Assembly: GCA_937880585.1 (NCBI GenBank) | Contig: CALFMR010000225.1 | Coordinates: 1-7,711 of the forward strand | Length of the DNA: 7,711 bases | From: an uncultured Acidobacteriota bacterium | GTDB lineage: Bacteria; Acidobacteriota; Vicinamibacteria; Vicinamibacterales; SCN-69-37 | Direction of reading: 5' to 3' | Shown here: positions 1 to 5,340 of the stretch, one piece after another | Position numbering within the stretch: position 1 is the stretch's first letter | How the letters are laid out: each line of letters opens with the position of its first letter | The notes under the pieces: generated by a model | Told to the model about the DNA's origin: nothing | Database searches by the model: none | What the model saw: the letters and a program-made list of their open reading frames with translations, nothing else | Program-made: the position numbers and the translations under genes

Positions 1-483
1 TGCGTGCTCGGCGCTGCCGTCTGCGTGCTCTACTCGGTGACGACGATCTCGGGGCCGCGGCTGGCGATCATGTTGAACAATCAGGGGCTGGCGCACGCCG
101 CCTTCCGCGCGGCGCTCGGTTTCGTTCGGCTCGCCGAGTCGGGCATGACGGCGGCGACCTACGGCTATGCTGGGCTTTTCACGCGCGAGAGCGCGCGGCT
201 GATTCCACTCATCCTGCCGAGCATCCTCGTGGGCGTGCCGATTGGCGCCTGGCTCATCCGCCACGTCCGGCCCGAGACGTTCCGCCGCATCTGCATGAGC
301 TTCGACGCGTGGGTCGTGGCCTTCGGCCTCTCGACGCTCCTGCAGCAACTGCACGTCGTCGCTGGCGCGAAGGCGTTCCTCGTGGTCGCAGTCGTCGCCG
401 TCATCGACGGGTGTCTCCTCTATCGGTTCTTTTCACGCCTGACGCCGCCGGCGTCGCCGAGCCCGGATCAGCCAAGCGCGTGA
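1..483 (+). CDS. TauE/SafE-family sulfite/anion exporter-type permease, C-terminal part (5' end outside window)
   Basis: The reading frame is open from the first base and ends at TGA 481-483, so about 160 C-terminal residues are visible and the start lies upstream. The segment TISGPRLAIMLNNQGL followed by a conserved FRA and, further on, FRRICMSFDAWVVAFGLS matches the second half of TauE/SafE (DUF81) membrane proteins as I know them. Hydrophobic stretches that can span the membrane are seen near visible residues 1-12, 67-86, 101-115 and 123-142 (counting from the GTG at 4). The tail is short and Pro/Ser-rich. The family exports sulfite, sulfoacetate or other small organosulfur anions across the inner membrane; the substrate here cannot be read from sequence. 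The next gene starts 68 nt downstream on the same strand, with no shared theme. Family is fairly certain, substrate unknown. Confidence 0.82.
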   Translation, partial: CVLGAAVCVLYSVTTISGPRLAIMLNNQGLAHAAFRAALGFVRLAESGMTAATYGYAGLFTRESARLIPLILPSILVGVPIGAWLIRHVRPETFRRICMSFDAWVVAFGLSTLLQQLHVVAGAKAFLVVAVVAVIDGCLLYRFFSRLTPPASPSPDQPSA

Positions 484-540
484 GCGCGTGCGGCGCGCTA
501 CTGGAACGCGTCTTGCTCCCGAAAAAATCGCTGCCTGTCT

Positions 541-545
541 GGAGG
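541..545 (+). promoter_or_regulatory. Ribosome binding site GGAGG fixing the start at 551
   Basis: GGAGG lies 5 nt before ATG 551. The longer in-frame start at 488 has no comparable site and would add 21 residues in front of a normal signal peptide, so 551 is preferred. Confidence 0.75.
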
Positions 546-550
546 ATGCC

Positions 551-1183
551 ATGACGCTACAGTCCGTCCGTTCCGCGACTCTTCGCACGCTCGTCGCCAC
601 GTTGGCCGGTCTCACCCTGGCGAGCACGCCCGCCATCGCTCAGCGCGCTCACAACGATCTGCCCGACAGCGCGCCGGCCGCGCGCGATCGCGTGCCGGTC
701 CGGTTCACGGCGCTCGCGGTCGCCCAAGGCGGACGGCAATCGACGCTGCCCGTGGAAATCCTCATTCAGCGCTGGTCGACCGACAAGGAACGCGACAACA
801 CGCTCGACGCGCTCACGGAAAAAGGATCGCGCCAGTTCCTCGCGACGCTGAGCAAGCTGCCGCGCGTGGGCTCGTTCTCGACGCCCGGGTCGGTCGGCTA
901 CGACATCCGGCTCGCGCGGCACGTCATCGTGCCGGGCAGCGGCGAGAAGATCACGCTCATCACCGATCGTCCGATGAGCTTTTTCGAGAGCGCCAACCAG
1001 ACGCGGTCCAGCGAATATCCGTTCACGGTGATCTCGCTGTCGGTCAAGCCCGATGGCTCGGGCACGGGCAGCGTGACGCTCGCGACCAAGATCACGATGG
1101 ATCACGATACGAACACGATCGTGATGGAGAACTACGACATCCAGCCCGTGCAGCTCACCGGCGTCCGGCGCGTCAGCCGCTGA
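551..1183 (+). CDS. Secreted protein of unknown function, 210 aa
   Basis: I do not recognise a named family. The protein begins with a Sec-type signal peptide: basic residues at 7 and 12, a hydrophobic run at about 13-24, and a probable cleavage AIA|Q after residue 30. The mature part (about 180 aa) has no further membrane helix and no cysteine, so it is probably periplasmic or exported. It alternates short beta-like stretches (FTALAVAQGG, LPVEILIQRW, HVIVPGSGEKITLITDRP, YPFTVISLSVKPDGSGTG, NTIVMENYDIQPVQL) with one helix-like block (residues about 77-97). A single mostly beta domain is likely. No catalytic motif is evident. The start is chosen from the GGAGG at 541-545 and the signal peptide. 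It is followed 13 nt after the stop by a palindromic element and then by a convergent gene, so it is probably the last or only gene of its transcript. Confidence 0.85.
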   Translation: MTLQSVRSATLRTLVATLAGLTLASTPAIAQRAHNDLPDSAPAARDRVPVRFTALAVAQGGRQSTLPVEILIQRWSTDKERDNTLDALTEKGSRQFLATLSKLPRVGSFSTPGSVGYDIRLARHVIVPGSGEKITLITDRPMSFFESANQTRSSEYPFTVISLSVKPDGSGTGSVTLATKITMDHDTNTIVMENYDIQPVQLTGVRRVSR

Positions 1184-1196
1184 CGGCCGGTTCTCT

Positions 1197-1279
1197 CCCT
1201 GGGCCTGAAGGCCCAGGGCCCCAGCGAACTGTTCAGATTCGGCTCTCCGCTGCGGAGCCCCGGGCCTTCAGGCCCGGGG
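1197..1279. repeat. Two-armed palindromic element, copy 1 (REP/MITE-like; possible bidirectional terminator)
   Basis: The left arm 1197-1218 is a perfect inverted repeat with 10-bp half-sites (CCCTGGGCCT/AGGCCCAGGG) around GA. The right arm 1258-1279 has CCCCGGGCCT/AGGCCCGGGG around TC. The right arm is also nearly the reverse complement of the left arm, so the element is symmetric at two levels. A 39-nt spacer separates the arms and contains a further short hairpin (GGCTCTCCG / CGGAGCC, bulged). It starts 13 nt after the stop of the upstream gene and ends 17 nt before the stop codon (1297-1299) of the convergent DUF2934 gene, which suits a bidirectional terminator. No U-tract follows. Copy 2 lies at 5341-5403. 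Confidence 0.8.
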
Positions 1280-1296
1280 GGACGCGCGCCGGCGCG

Positions 1297-1599
1297 TCAG
1301 CGATCCGTCCGGCCCTGACGCCGCGCTCTGACCATCTGCTCGGCCGCCAGCCAGTCGCCGACGTCGTCGCCGTGTTGGCCGCCTCGGCCTTCGAAGAGTG
1401 AATAGGCTTCCGCCGCGATTTCGTCGTGCGTCGCTTCACCGCGATCGGCCGGTGTCGGCGCCTCCAGCGCGTCCATTCCGGAGGCGATCATCCGTTCCCG
1501 GGCATCCTGTCGCGAACGTTCCGCTGAGGTCGTCGACGGTGACGACGATCCGGATACTGACGATTGAGGGACGAGCTTGTCTTTTCGACGTGGGGGCAT
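1297..1599 (-). CDS. DUF2934 domain small protein, 100 aa
   Basis: The C-terminal part, residues about 58-91, contains HDEIAAEAYSLFEGRGG and then a DDVGDWLAAEQMV helix. This is the pattern of DUF2934: an I..RAY.L(W/F)E..G segment followed by a W..AE helix. The first 57 residues are Ser/Arg/Pro-rich and look disordered, starting MPPRRKDK. The ATG complement (1597-1599) is preceded on the minus strand by GAGG with a 6-nt spacer. The function of DUF2934 is unknown; it is common in Acidobacteria and Proteobacteria as short, basic, soluble proteins. The gene is convergent with the secreted protein upstream and divergent from the ACT gene. An overlapping longer minus-strand frame (1436-1906) is not believed. 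Confidence 0.8.
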   Translation of the reverse strand: MPPRRKDKLVPQSSVSGSSSPSTTSAERSRQDARERMIASGMDALEAPTPADRGEATHDEIAAEAYSLFEGRGGQHGDDVGDWLAAEQMVRARRQGRTDR

Positions 1600-1623
1600 G
1601 GCCGACCTCGTGACGCCGCCGCC

Positions 1624-1779
1624 GGCCGGCGCGAAAGTACGCCACGCGCAGCCACGGCGCTTTCGCTCTGAGCAAGGGATATTCCAACGCGGGCGCTGGG
1701 AAGCCGCGATCGGCCGACCAGCCGGACGGTAGCGGCCGGGCCAAAGTAGGCAACGCGGAGCGCCGTGCTACATTCGCTC
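1624..1779 (+). repeat. Imperfect ~45-bp direct duplication in a divergent promoter region
   Basis: Blocks 1624-1668 and 1734-1779 align over about 45 bp with small gaps. Both open with GGCCGG, contain AAAGTA followed by a GC.ACGCG.AGC core (1634-1652 and 1743-1761, 3 mismatches in 19), and end in TTCGCTC. My hand alignment gives roughly three quarters identity. The second block carries the TACATT box and abuts the ATG at 1781. The first block contains an additional inverted repeat GCGAAAG (1631-1637) / CTTTCGC (1660-1666). The gap between the divergent genes is 181 bp. A duplicated operator or a degenerate promoter copy are the simplest readings; a dispersed genomic repeat is possible. Confidence 0.5.
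1769..1774 (+). promoter_or_regulatory. Candidate -10 box TACATT for a leaderless transcript
   Basis: TACATT is followed by exactly 6 nt and then ATG 1781, so transcription would begin at or next to the start codon. No Shine-Dalgarno sequence precedes the ATG and no convincing -35 is seen at 17-18 nt. The same geometry occurs at 3149-3161. Confidence 0.5.
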
Positions 1780-1780
1780 C

Positions 1781-2434
1781 ATGTCGCCGCATGCCGTCAT
1801 CGTCCTTGCGGAGGACCGCCCCGGCCTGCTCTTCGATCTCACCGGCGTCCTCGCCGCGCACGCTGCCAACATCACGGTCGTCGAAATCCATCAGGGGCCG
1901 ACGCACCCGGAGGTGTACTTCGAGTTCGCGGTCGCCGACGACGCGGCGCCGGCCACGCTCGGCGGACTACGCGCCGTGCCGGGCGTCATTCGCGTGGACG
2001 AAACGACGTCGTTCTCGCGCATCTACGGCAAGCGCATCATCGTCATGGGCGGCGGCGCGCAGGTGGGATTCGTCGCCATGGGCGCGATCTCGGAGGCCGA
2101 CCGCCACAACATCCGCGGCGAGCGCATCTCGATCGACACGATTCCCCTCGTCGGCGAACGCGAGTTGGCGGCGGCCGTCCGGGCCGTCGTGCGGCTGCCG
2201 CGCGTCAAGCTGCTCGTCCTCGCCGGATCGATCATGGGCGGCGACATCACCGCCGCCGTCGAGGAAGTCCGCCAGCAGGGCCTCGCCGTCATCTCGCTGA
2301 ACATGGCCGGCAGCGTGCCGGACGCCGCCGACCTCGTCGTGAGCGATCCCGTGCAGGCGGGCGTGATGGCCGTCATGGCCGTCGCCGACACGGCGAAGTT
2401 CGACCTGATGCGGCAACGCAAACGGCGATACTAG
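1781..2434 (+). CDS. ACT domain protein with C-terminal DUF5612-type domain, 217 aa
   Basis: Residues 4-75 form an ACT domain: AVIVLAEDRPGLLFDLTGVL has the typical D-R-P-G-(L) ligand-loop motif after strand 1, followed by helix 1 and VVEIHQG. The rest (about 80-205) matches what I remember as DUF5612. It holds a glycine-rich GGGAQVGFVAMGAISEADRH segment (90-109), DTIPLVGE (119-126), VKLLVLAGSIMGG and DPVQAGVMAVMAVADTAKFD. ACT domains bind amino acids or related small ligands and regulate metabolic enzymes; the joined domain has no known activity and I infer only a sensing or regulatory role. There are no membrane segments, so it is cytoplasmic. The ATG at 1781 lacks an RBS but sits 6 nt after a -10-like TACATT, suggesting leaderless translation. 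Its stop TAG overlaps the stop of the convergent barrel gene. A TTG-led, Arg-rich frame 1765-3027 through the same DNA is a shadow. Confidence 0.85.
   Translation: MSPHAVIVLAEDRPGLLFDLTGVLAAHAANITVVEIHQGPTHPEVYFEFAVADDAAPATLGGLRAVPGVIRVDETTSFSRIYGKRIIVMGGGAQVGFVAMGAISEADRHNIRGERISIDTIPLVGERELAAAVRAVVRLPRVKLLVLAGSIMGGDITAAVEEVRQQGLAVISLNMAGSVPDAADLVVSDPVQAGVMAVMAVADTAKFDLMRQRKRRY
2431..2434. other. Palindromic CTAG supplying stop codons for both convergent genes
   Basis: On the plus strand, TAG 2432-2434 ends the ACT gene. On the minus strand, the complement of 2431-2433 is TAG and ends the barrel gene. The two coding regions therefore overlap by 4 bp and leave no room for a terminator between them; transcription must end inside the opposite gene or read through. 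Confidence 0.85.
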
Positions 2435-3021
2435 AAATATCTCTTGAACCCTCCACTGACCGTCCAGTACCACGGCGTGTACGCGTTGTATTTGCTGTTC
2501 ACGTCGCCCGGCACCGAGTGGATGAGCAGCTCGCCGGTGATCGCGTTGCGGCGATCGAGGAAGTACTCCACGCCGCCGCCGATATTCACGCCGAGCGTCG
2601 TGTCGTGGCTGTCGATGTCGTCTTCAGTGAAGCGGTAGCTGTAGAGCCCCAGCCCCACCGTCGCGTACGGATGAAAGACGCCGCGCTCCCAGTTGTAGAT
2701 GAGATTGCCGCTGAGCGTCGCCGGGCTCACGCCGTTGTGGTCGCCGGCGTTCGAAATCCCCCACCAGGCGCCGCTCAACTGGCCGCGGACCGAGATGCGG
2801 GACGACAGGTAGTATTCGCCGTCCACGCCGAGCGTCGGTCCAGTGTCGAGCCCATCGTCGCCCGGAACGGCGACGCCGAACGAGATGCCGACGGCCGCCA
2901 TGTGGCGGTCCGGGACCGGGCCGCGGAACGACTGCGCCAGGGCCGGCGCCGCAGCGAGCGCGACGAGCGCCAGCGCCCCCGCCGCGGTTCCCATCCACGT
3001 CTTCGCTTTCGTCGACTGCAT
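2431..3021 (-). CDS. Outer-membrane beta-barrel protein, 196 aa
   Basis: The protein has a clear signal peptide: MQSTKAK, then a hydrophobic run, then PALAQ|S with cleavage near residue 29/30. The mature part has alternating hydrophobic/polar strands rich in Gly, Tyr, Trp and Phe. Strands such as AAVGISFGVAV, LGVDGEYYLSSRISVRGQLSGAWWG, YATVGLGLYSYRF, LGVNIGGGVEYFL and YWTVSGGFKRYF end in a terminal Phe, the usual signal for BAM-assisted insertion. Length and pattern suit the 8-stranded OmpA/OmpX-like group (OMP_b-brl). Such barrels act as small porins, adhesins or structural proteins; the role here is unknown. The start ATG (complement 3019-3021) is chosen for the AAGGAG 7 nt upstream and the signal peptide; an in-frame start at 3087 is rejected. 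Its TAG stop is the complement of 2431-2433, inside the stop of the ACT gene. Confidence 0.85.
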   Translation of the reverse strand: MQSTKAKTWMGTAAGALALVALAAAPALAQSFRGPVPDRHMAAVGISFGVAVPGDDGLDTGPTLGVDGEYYLSSRISVRGQLSGAWWGISNAGDHNGVSPATLSGNLIYNWERGVFHPYATVGLGLYSYRFTEDDIDSHDTTLGVNIGGGVEYFLDRRNAITGELLIHSVPGDVNSKYNAYTPWYWTVSGGFKRYF

Positions 3022-3028
3022 CCGTGAT

Positions 3029-3034
3029 CTCCTT
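3029..3034 (-). promoter_or_regulatory. Ribosome binding site AAGGAG fixing the start at 3021
   Basis: On the minus strand AAGGAG is followed after 7 nt by ATG (3021-3019). The longer in-frame start at 3087 has no such site and would place 22 Arg-rich residues before the signal peptide. Confidence 0.75.
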
Positions 3035-3148
3035 CCGACCGGCCGCTGGACAACCTGAAGAGGTGCGGCAAGAACCGGACCACGCACGCGAACGAACCTG
3101 CCAAGCCGCGTCCAACCGCGTGCCGAACGCAGACGGGAACGGGAGGGC

Positions 3149-3154
3149 TAGAAT
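3149..3154 (+). promoter_or_regulatory. Candidate -10 box TAGAAT for a leaderless GTG start
   Basis: TAGAAT is a 5/6 match to TATAAT and is followed by exactly 6 nt and then GTG 3161. No Shine-Dalgarno sequence fits in that gap and no good -35 is visible. The 139-bp region to the divergent barrel gene at 3021 shows no other clear motif. Confidence 0.55.
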
Positions 3155-3160
3155 CGTCCT

Positions 3161-4276
3161 GTGCGTGTCGATCGTTCCAGGCGCGGAGCTCGCGTTGGTT
3201 TCTGTCTGATGGCGGCAATCGTGGCGATCGCGGCCGGATGCCGCCGGTCGGCGCCGGTCGAGGTGGCGGCGCCCGTCACGGTCCGCGTACAGGTCGTGCG
3301 CCCCGGCCCGCTACGCGACGTCGCGAGTGCGCCGGGCACCGTCGTGCCGGCCGCGGCCGGCGACTGGACGATCTCCGGGCCCGAACCCGCCGTCATCGTC
3401 GAGCTGCCGAAGAAGGAAGGCGACAGCGTCGCGCCAGGCGATCTGCTCGTACGCTTCGACATCCCGTCGATCACGCAGGTCGTCGCCGCGCGCGAGCTCG
3501 ACCGCGCGCAGGCCGCGACCCGAGTCGACCAAGCCAAGGCGGCCGCAGCGAACCAGCAGGCGCTCTTCGCGCGCGGGCTCATCGCGCGCAACGCGCTCGC
3601 CGCCGATCAGGACTCGGTGTCGGCGGCTGAAGCCGCGCTCGGTCAGGCCGACAGCCAACTCGCGCTCGCCAAGGCCGAAGCCGGCCGCGCGACCATCACG
3701 GCGCGATTCGCTGGAACGGTCCAGCACGTCTGGCACGCGGTCGGCGACACGGTGGCGGGCGATCCGACTGATCCCGTCCTGCGCGTGGTCGATCCGTCGC
3801 ACGTCGAAGTGGACGTCCAGTTGCCGGTGCTGCAGGTCGGCCGCGTGCAGCCTGGGCAGCTCGCGGCGGTTCGCACGCTCTCCGATCCCGGCGAACATGC
3901 GGCGCACGTCACGCACGTGCAGCCACCGACCGATCCAACCGCGGCCACCGGCGAAGTCCGCGTCGCGCTCCTCGGCAACGCGACGCTGCCGCTCGACGCC
4001 CCCGTGAGCGTCGAGATCCTCTTCGACCAGCGCACCGAGGCGCTCACCGTGCCGCTCGGCGCGATACACCGCGAAGGCAGTCAGCAAACCGTGTTCATCG
4101 TCGGCGACGATGGCCGCGCGCACGAGCGGGCGGTCCGCACCGGCCTCGTCACGCGCGACGCCGCCGAGATCGTCAACGGCCTGGCCGCTGGCGACCGCGT
4201 CATCGTCGACGCGACCGAGATGACCGACGGCGAACCGGTCAGCATTTCAGGCGGAGCCGACGCCGTAGGTCAGTGA
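3161..4276 (+). CDS. RND-type efflux periplasmic adaptor lipoprotein (HlyD/MFP family), 371 aa
   Basis: The N-terminus is basic, then hydrophobic, then AAGC (Cys27), a plausible lipobox, so the protein is probably a periplasmic lipoprotein. The order is that of membrane fusion proteins: a beta strand plus first lipoyl half (about 57-101, with EGDSVAPGDLLVRFD); an Ala-rich helical hairpin (about 108-173, RELDRAQAATRVDQAKAAA up to QLALAKAEA); a second lipoyl half (ITARFAGTVQHV and VGDTV, 174-193); a beta barrel (VEVDVQLP onward); and a membrane-proximal domain (LTVPLGAIHREG, GLAAGDRVIVD). Length fits the family. At the hairpin tip, the positions equivalent to the R-L-S TolC contact triad read N-L-A in my alignment. 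The GTG start is supported by the TAGAAT box 6 nt upstream. Such adaptors bridge an inner-membrane pump and an outer-membrane channel, yet no pump follows. Confidence 0.92.
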   Translation: MRVDRSRRGARVGFCLMAAIVAIAAGCRRSAPVEVAAPVTVRVQVVRPGPLRDVASAPGTVVPAAAGDWTISGPEPAVIVELPKKEGDSVAPGDLLVRFDIPSITQVVAARELDRAQAATRVDQAKAAAANQQALFARGLIARNALAADQDSVSAAEAALGQADSQLALAKAEAGRATITARFAGTVQHVWHAVGDTVAGDPTDPVLRVVDPSHVEVDVQLPVLQVGRVQPGQLAAVRTLSDPGEHAAHVTHVQPPTDPTAATGEVRVALLGNATLPLDAPVSVEILFDQRTEALTVPLGAIHREGSQQTVFIVGDDGRAHERAVRTGLVTRDAAEIVNGLAAGDRVIVDATEMTDGEPVSISGGADAVGQ

Positions 4277-4300
4277 CACGCCGGCCGGCGGTTGTATCGG

Positions 4301-4801
4301 CTATTCCCCCGCCACGGTGACGCGCAACGTCGGATCATCGTACGTCCATCGCAGCAGCGCGGGAATGTGATGCGCGGGCAGTTCGGGCGGTGGAGCGGGA
4401 ACGGTGATGACGGTGCCTCGCGTGAGCGACGGATACGTCTCGCGCACGCGATTCGCGTACGTCGAGTAGACGACCTGCGCGTCGCCCCACACGCGCGCGT
4501 TGCGCGCCGCGAATGCGCCGCAGCGGACGATCAGGGCGGCGGTGATGACGAACCAGACGAGTCGTGCTGTCCCCTGCCGCCTTCCGTCAATTTTCTCCCT
4601 CGCCCACCACAACAACTCGGCAGTCAGCGCCGCGAAGCCGGCGGCGGGCAGATAGAAGTAGTGTGACGTGAGTCCCGCGCGAAAACCGGCGAACGGCGTG
4701 AGCGTGACGAGGACCCACAGCAGGTAGAAGCGGATGCGCGGCGGCGCCGCCGCGATGGCCTACGCGCAGCAGGCGGCCACGACGATCATGGCGATGTCAC
4801 C
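4301..4801 (-). pseudogene. Decayed C-terminal fragment of a polytopic membrane protein (glycosyltransferase-like)
   Basis: One minus-strand frame from 4759 down to the TAG at 4301-4303 encodes 152 residues: FYLLWVLVTLTPFAGF, GLTSHYFYLPAAGFAAL, WW, then a third helix VWFVITAALIVRC and a soluble tail ending RVTVAGE. The (R/H)Y(F/L)YLPAAGFA motif is typical of large multi-spanning membrane proteins of the PMT/glycosyltransferase or TPR-membrane type. The same frame continues upstream (4763-4801) as GDIAMIVVAACCA, but an in-frame TAG (complement 4760-4762) interrupts the helix. Just beyond, a different frame reads TVAKTPFAWGAAW (about 4800-4838) and ends in TGA, suggesting also a frameshift. No start codon with an RBS exists for the 152-residue part, and the several hundred N-terminal residues expected are absent. 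I read it as a 5'-truncated remnant. Exact family uncertain. Confidence 0.62.
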
Positions 4802-4930
4802 ACGCGGCACCCCACGCGAACGGCGTCTTCGCGACCGTCGTGTTCGCGCGTACCGGCCGTGCTGCCGGAGTCCGTCACGCCGGAAGCCTACCGCAGGTGC
4901 CGCACGCTCGCGCCGGCGCTGAAAGATGGG

Positions 4931-4936
4931 TATCGT
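4931..4936 (+). promoter_or_regulatory. Possible -10 box TATCGT before the 4949 start
   Basis: TATCGT ends 12 nt before ATG 4949, which would give a leader of about 6 nt. It matches TATAAT at 4 of 6 positions and there is no convincing -35, so this is weak. Confidence 0.25.
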
Positions 4937-4948
4937 GGGATCGGCACG

Positions 4949-5329
4949 ATGAACCTGCACCTTGCGCTCGACGCCCCCGACCTGCTCACCGTCCTGCTCC
5001 AGGAGGGGACCGAGCACGCAACGGTGTCGGTCTCCCCGGCGCGTGCGGGGGTCGAATCGCTCGTGCGCGCCTTCGACGCGGCGCTTGCCGGCGGCTACGG
5101 CGATTGCTTCTGGCCGGGGCGGCCGGGCGGTCAGTACTGGTGGATCTTCAAGCGTGAAGCCGAGACGATGGAGGTAGCCGTGATGTGGACGCGCGGCGGC
5201 GCCTCGCTCTGGGAGCACGTTTTCCGCGCGACGGATGCGGCCGATTGGGTCCGCGATCGACTCACCACCGAAATCGATCGTCTGCTGCTCGGCCCCATCG
5301 CACCGAACAGGCGCCCGGACGAAAGCTGA
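4949..5329 (+). CDS. Small cytoplasmic protein of unknown function, 126 aa
   Basis: I do not recognise a named family. The sequence has mixed alpha/beta character without signal peptide or membrane helix. MNLHLALDAPDLLTVLLQEG forms an N-terminal strand/helix. A glycine- and aromatic-rich block follows (YGDCFWPGRPGGQYWWIFKR, residues about 50-69), then a beta strand METMEVAVMW-like region (ETMEVAVMWTRGG) and a C-terminal helix (WVRDRLTTEIDRLLL). The paired Trp residues and the R-E..EV.VMW.RG strand look like a conserved core rather than chance coding. ATG 4949 is preferred because the 30 extra residues from the GTG at 4859 lack an RBS and a -10-like TATCGT and a weak GGGA lie just before 4949. 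The stop TGA at 5327-5329 is followed 11 nt later by a palindromic element. Upstream lies the divergent pseudogene. Confidence 0.72.
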   Translation: MNLHLALDAPDLLTVLLQEGTEHATVSVSPARAGVESLVRAFDAALAGGYGDCFWPGRPGGQYWWIFKREAETMEVAVMWTRGGASLWEHVFRATDAADWVRDRLTTEIDRLLLGPIAPNRRPDES

Positions 5330-5340
5330 ACGAGGGTTCT

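Noticed and set aside
484..550. Promoter for the secreted protein gene
   Set aside because: A TTGCTC and an A-run are present but no acceptable -10 at proper spacing, so no promoter is called.
557..1105. 182-residue minus-strand ORF
   Set aside because: Arg-rich antisense shadow of the secreted protein gene.
1436..1906. 156-residue minus-strand ORF overlapping the DUF2934 gene and the ACT gene start
   Set aside because: The DUF2934 frame has the recognised domain and an RBS; this frame crosses the promoter region and shows no domain.
1765..3027. 420-residue plus-strand ORF
   Set aside because: Arg/His/Ala-rich out-of-frame reading that runs through the ACT gene and antisense to the barrel gene; no domain and no RBS.
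3311..4123. 270-residue minus-strand ORF
   Set aside because: Antisense shadow of the efflux adaptor, typical of GC-rich DNA; composition is not protein-like.
4292..4666. 124-residue plus-strand ORF
   Set aside because: Antisense to the membrane-protein relic; no RBS and low-complexity Arg/Gly composition.
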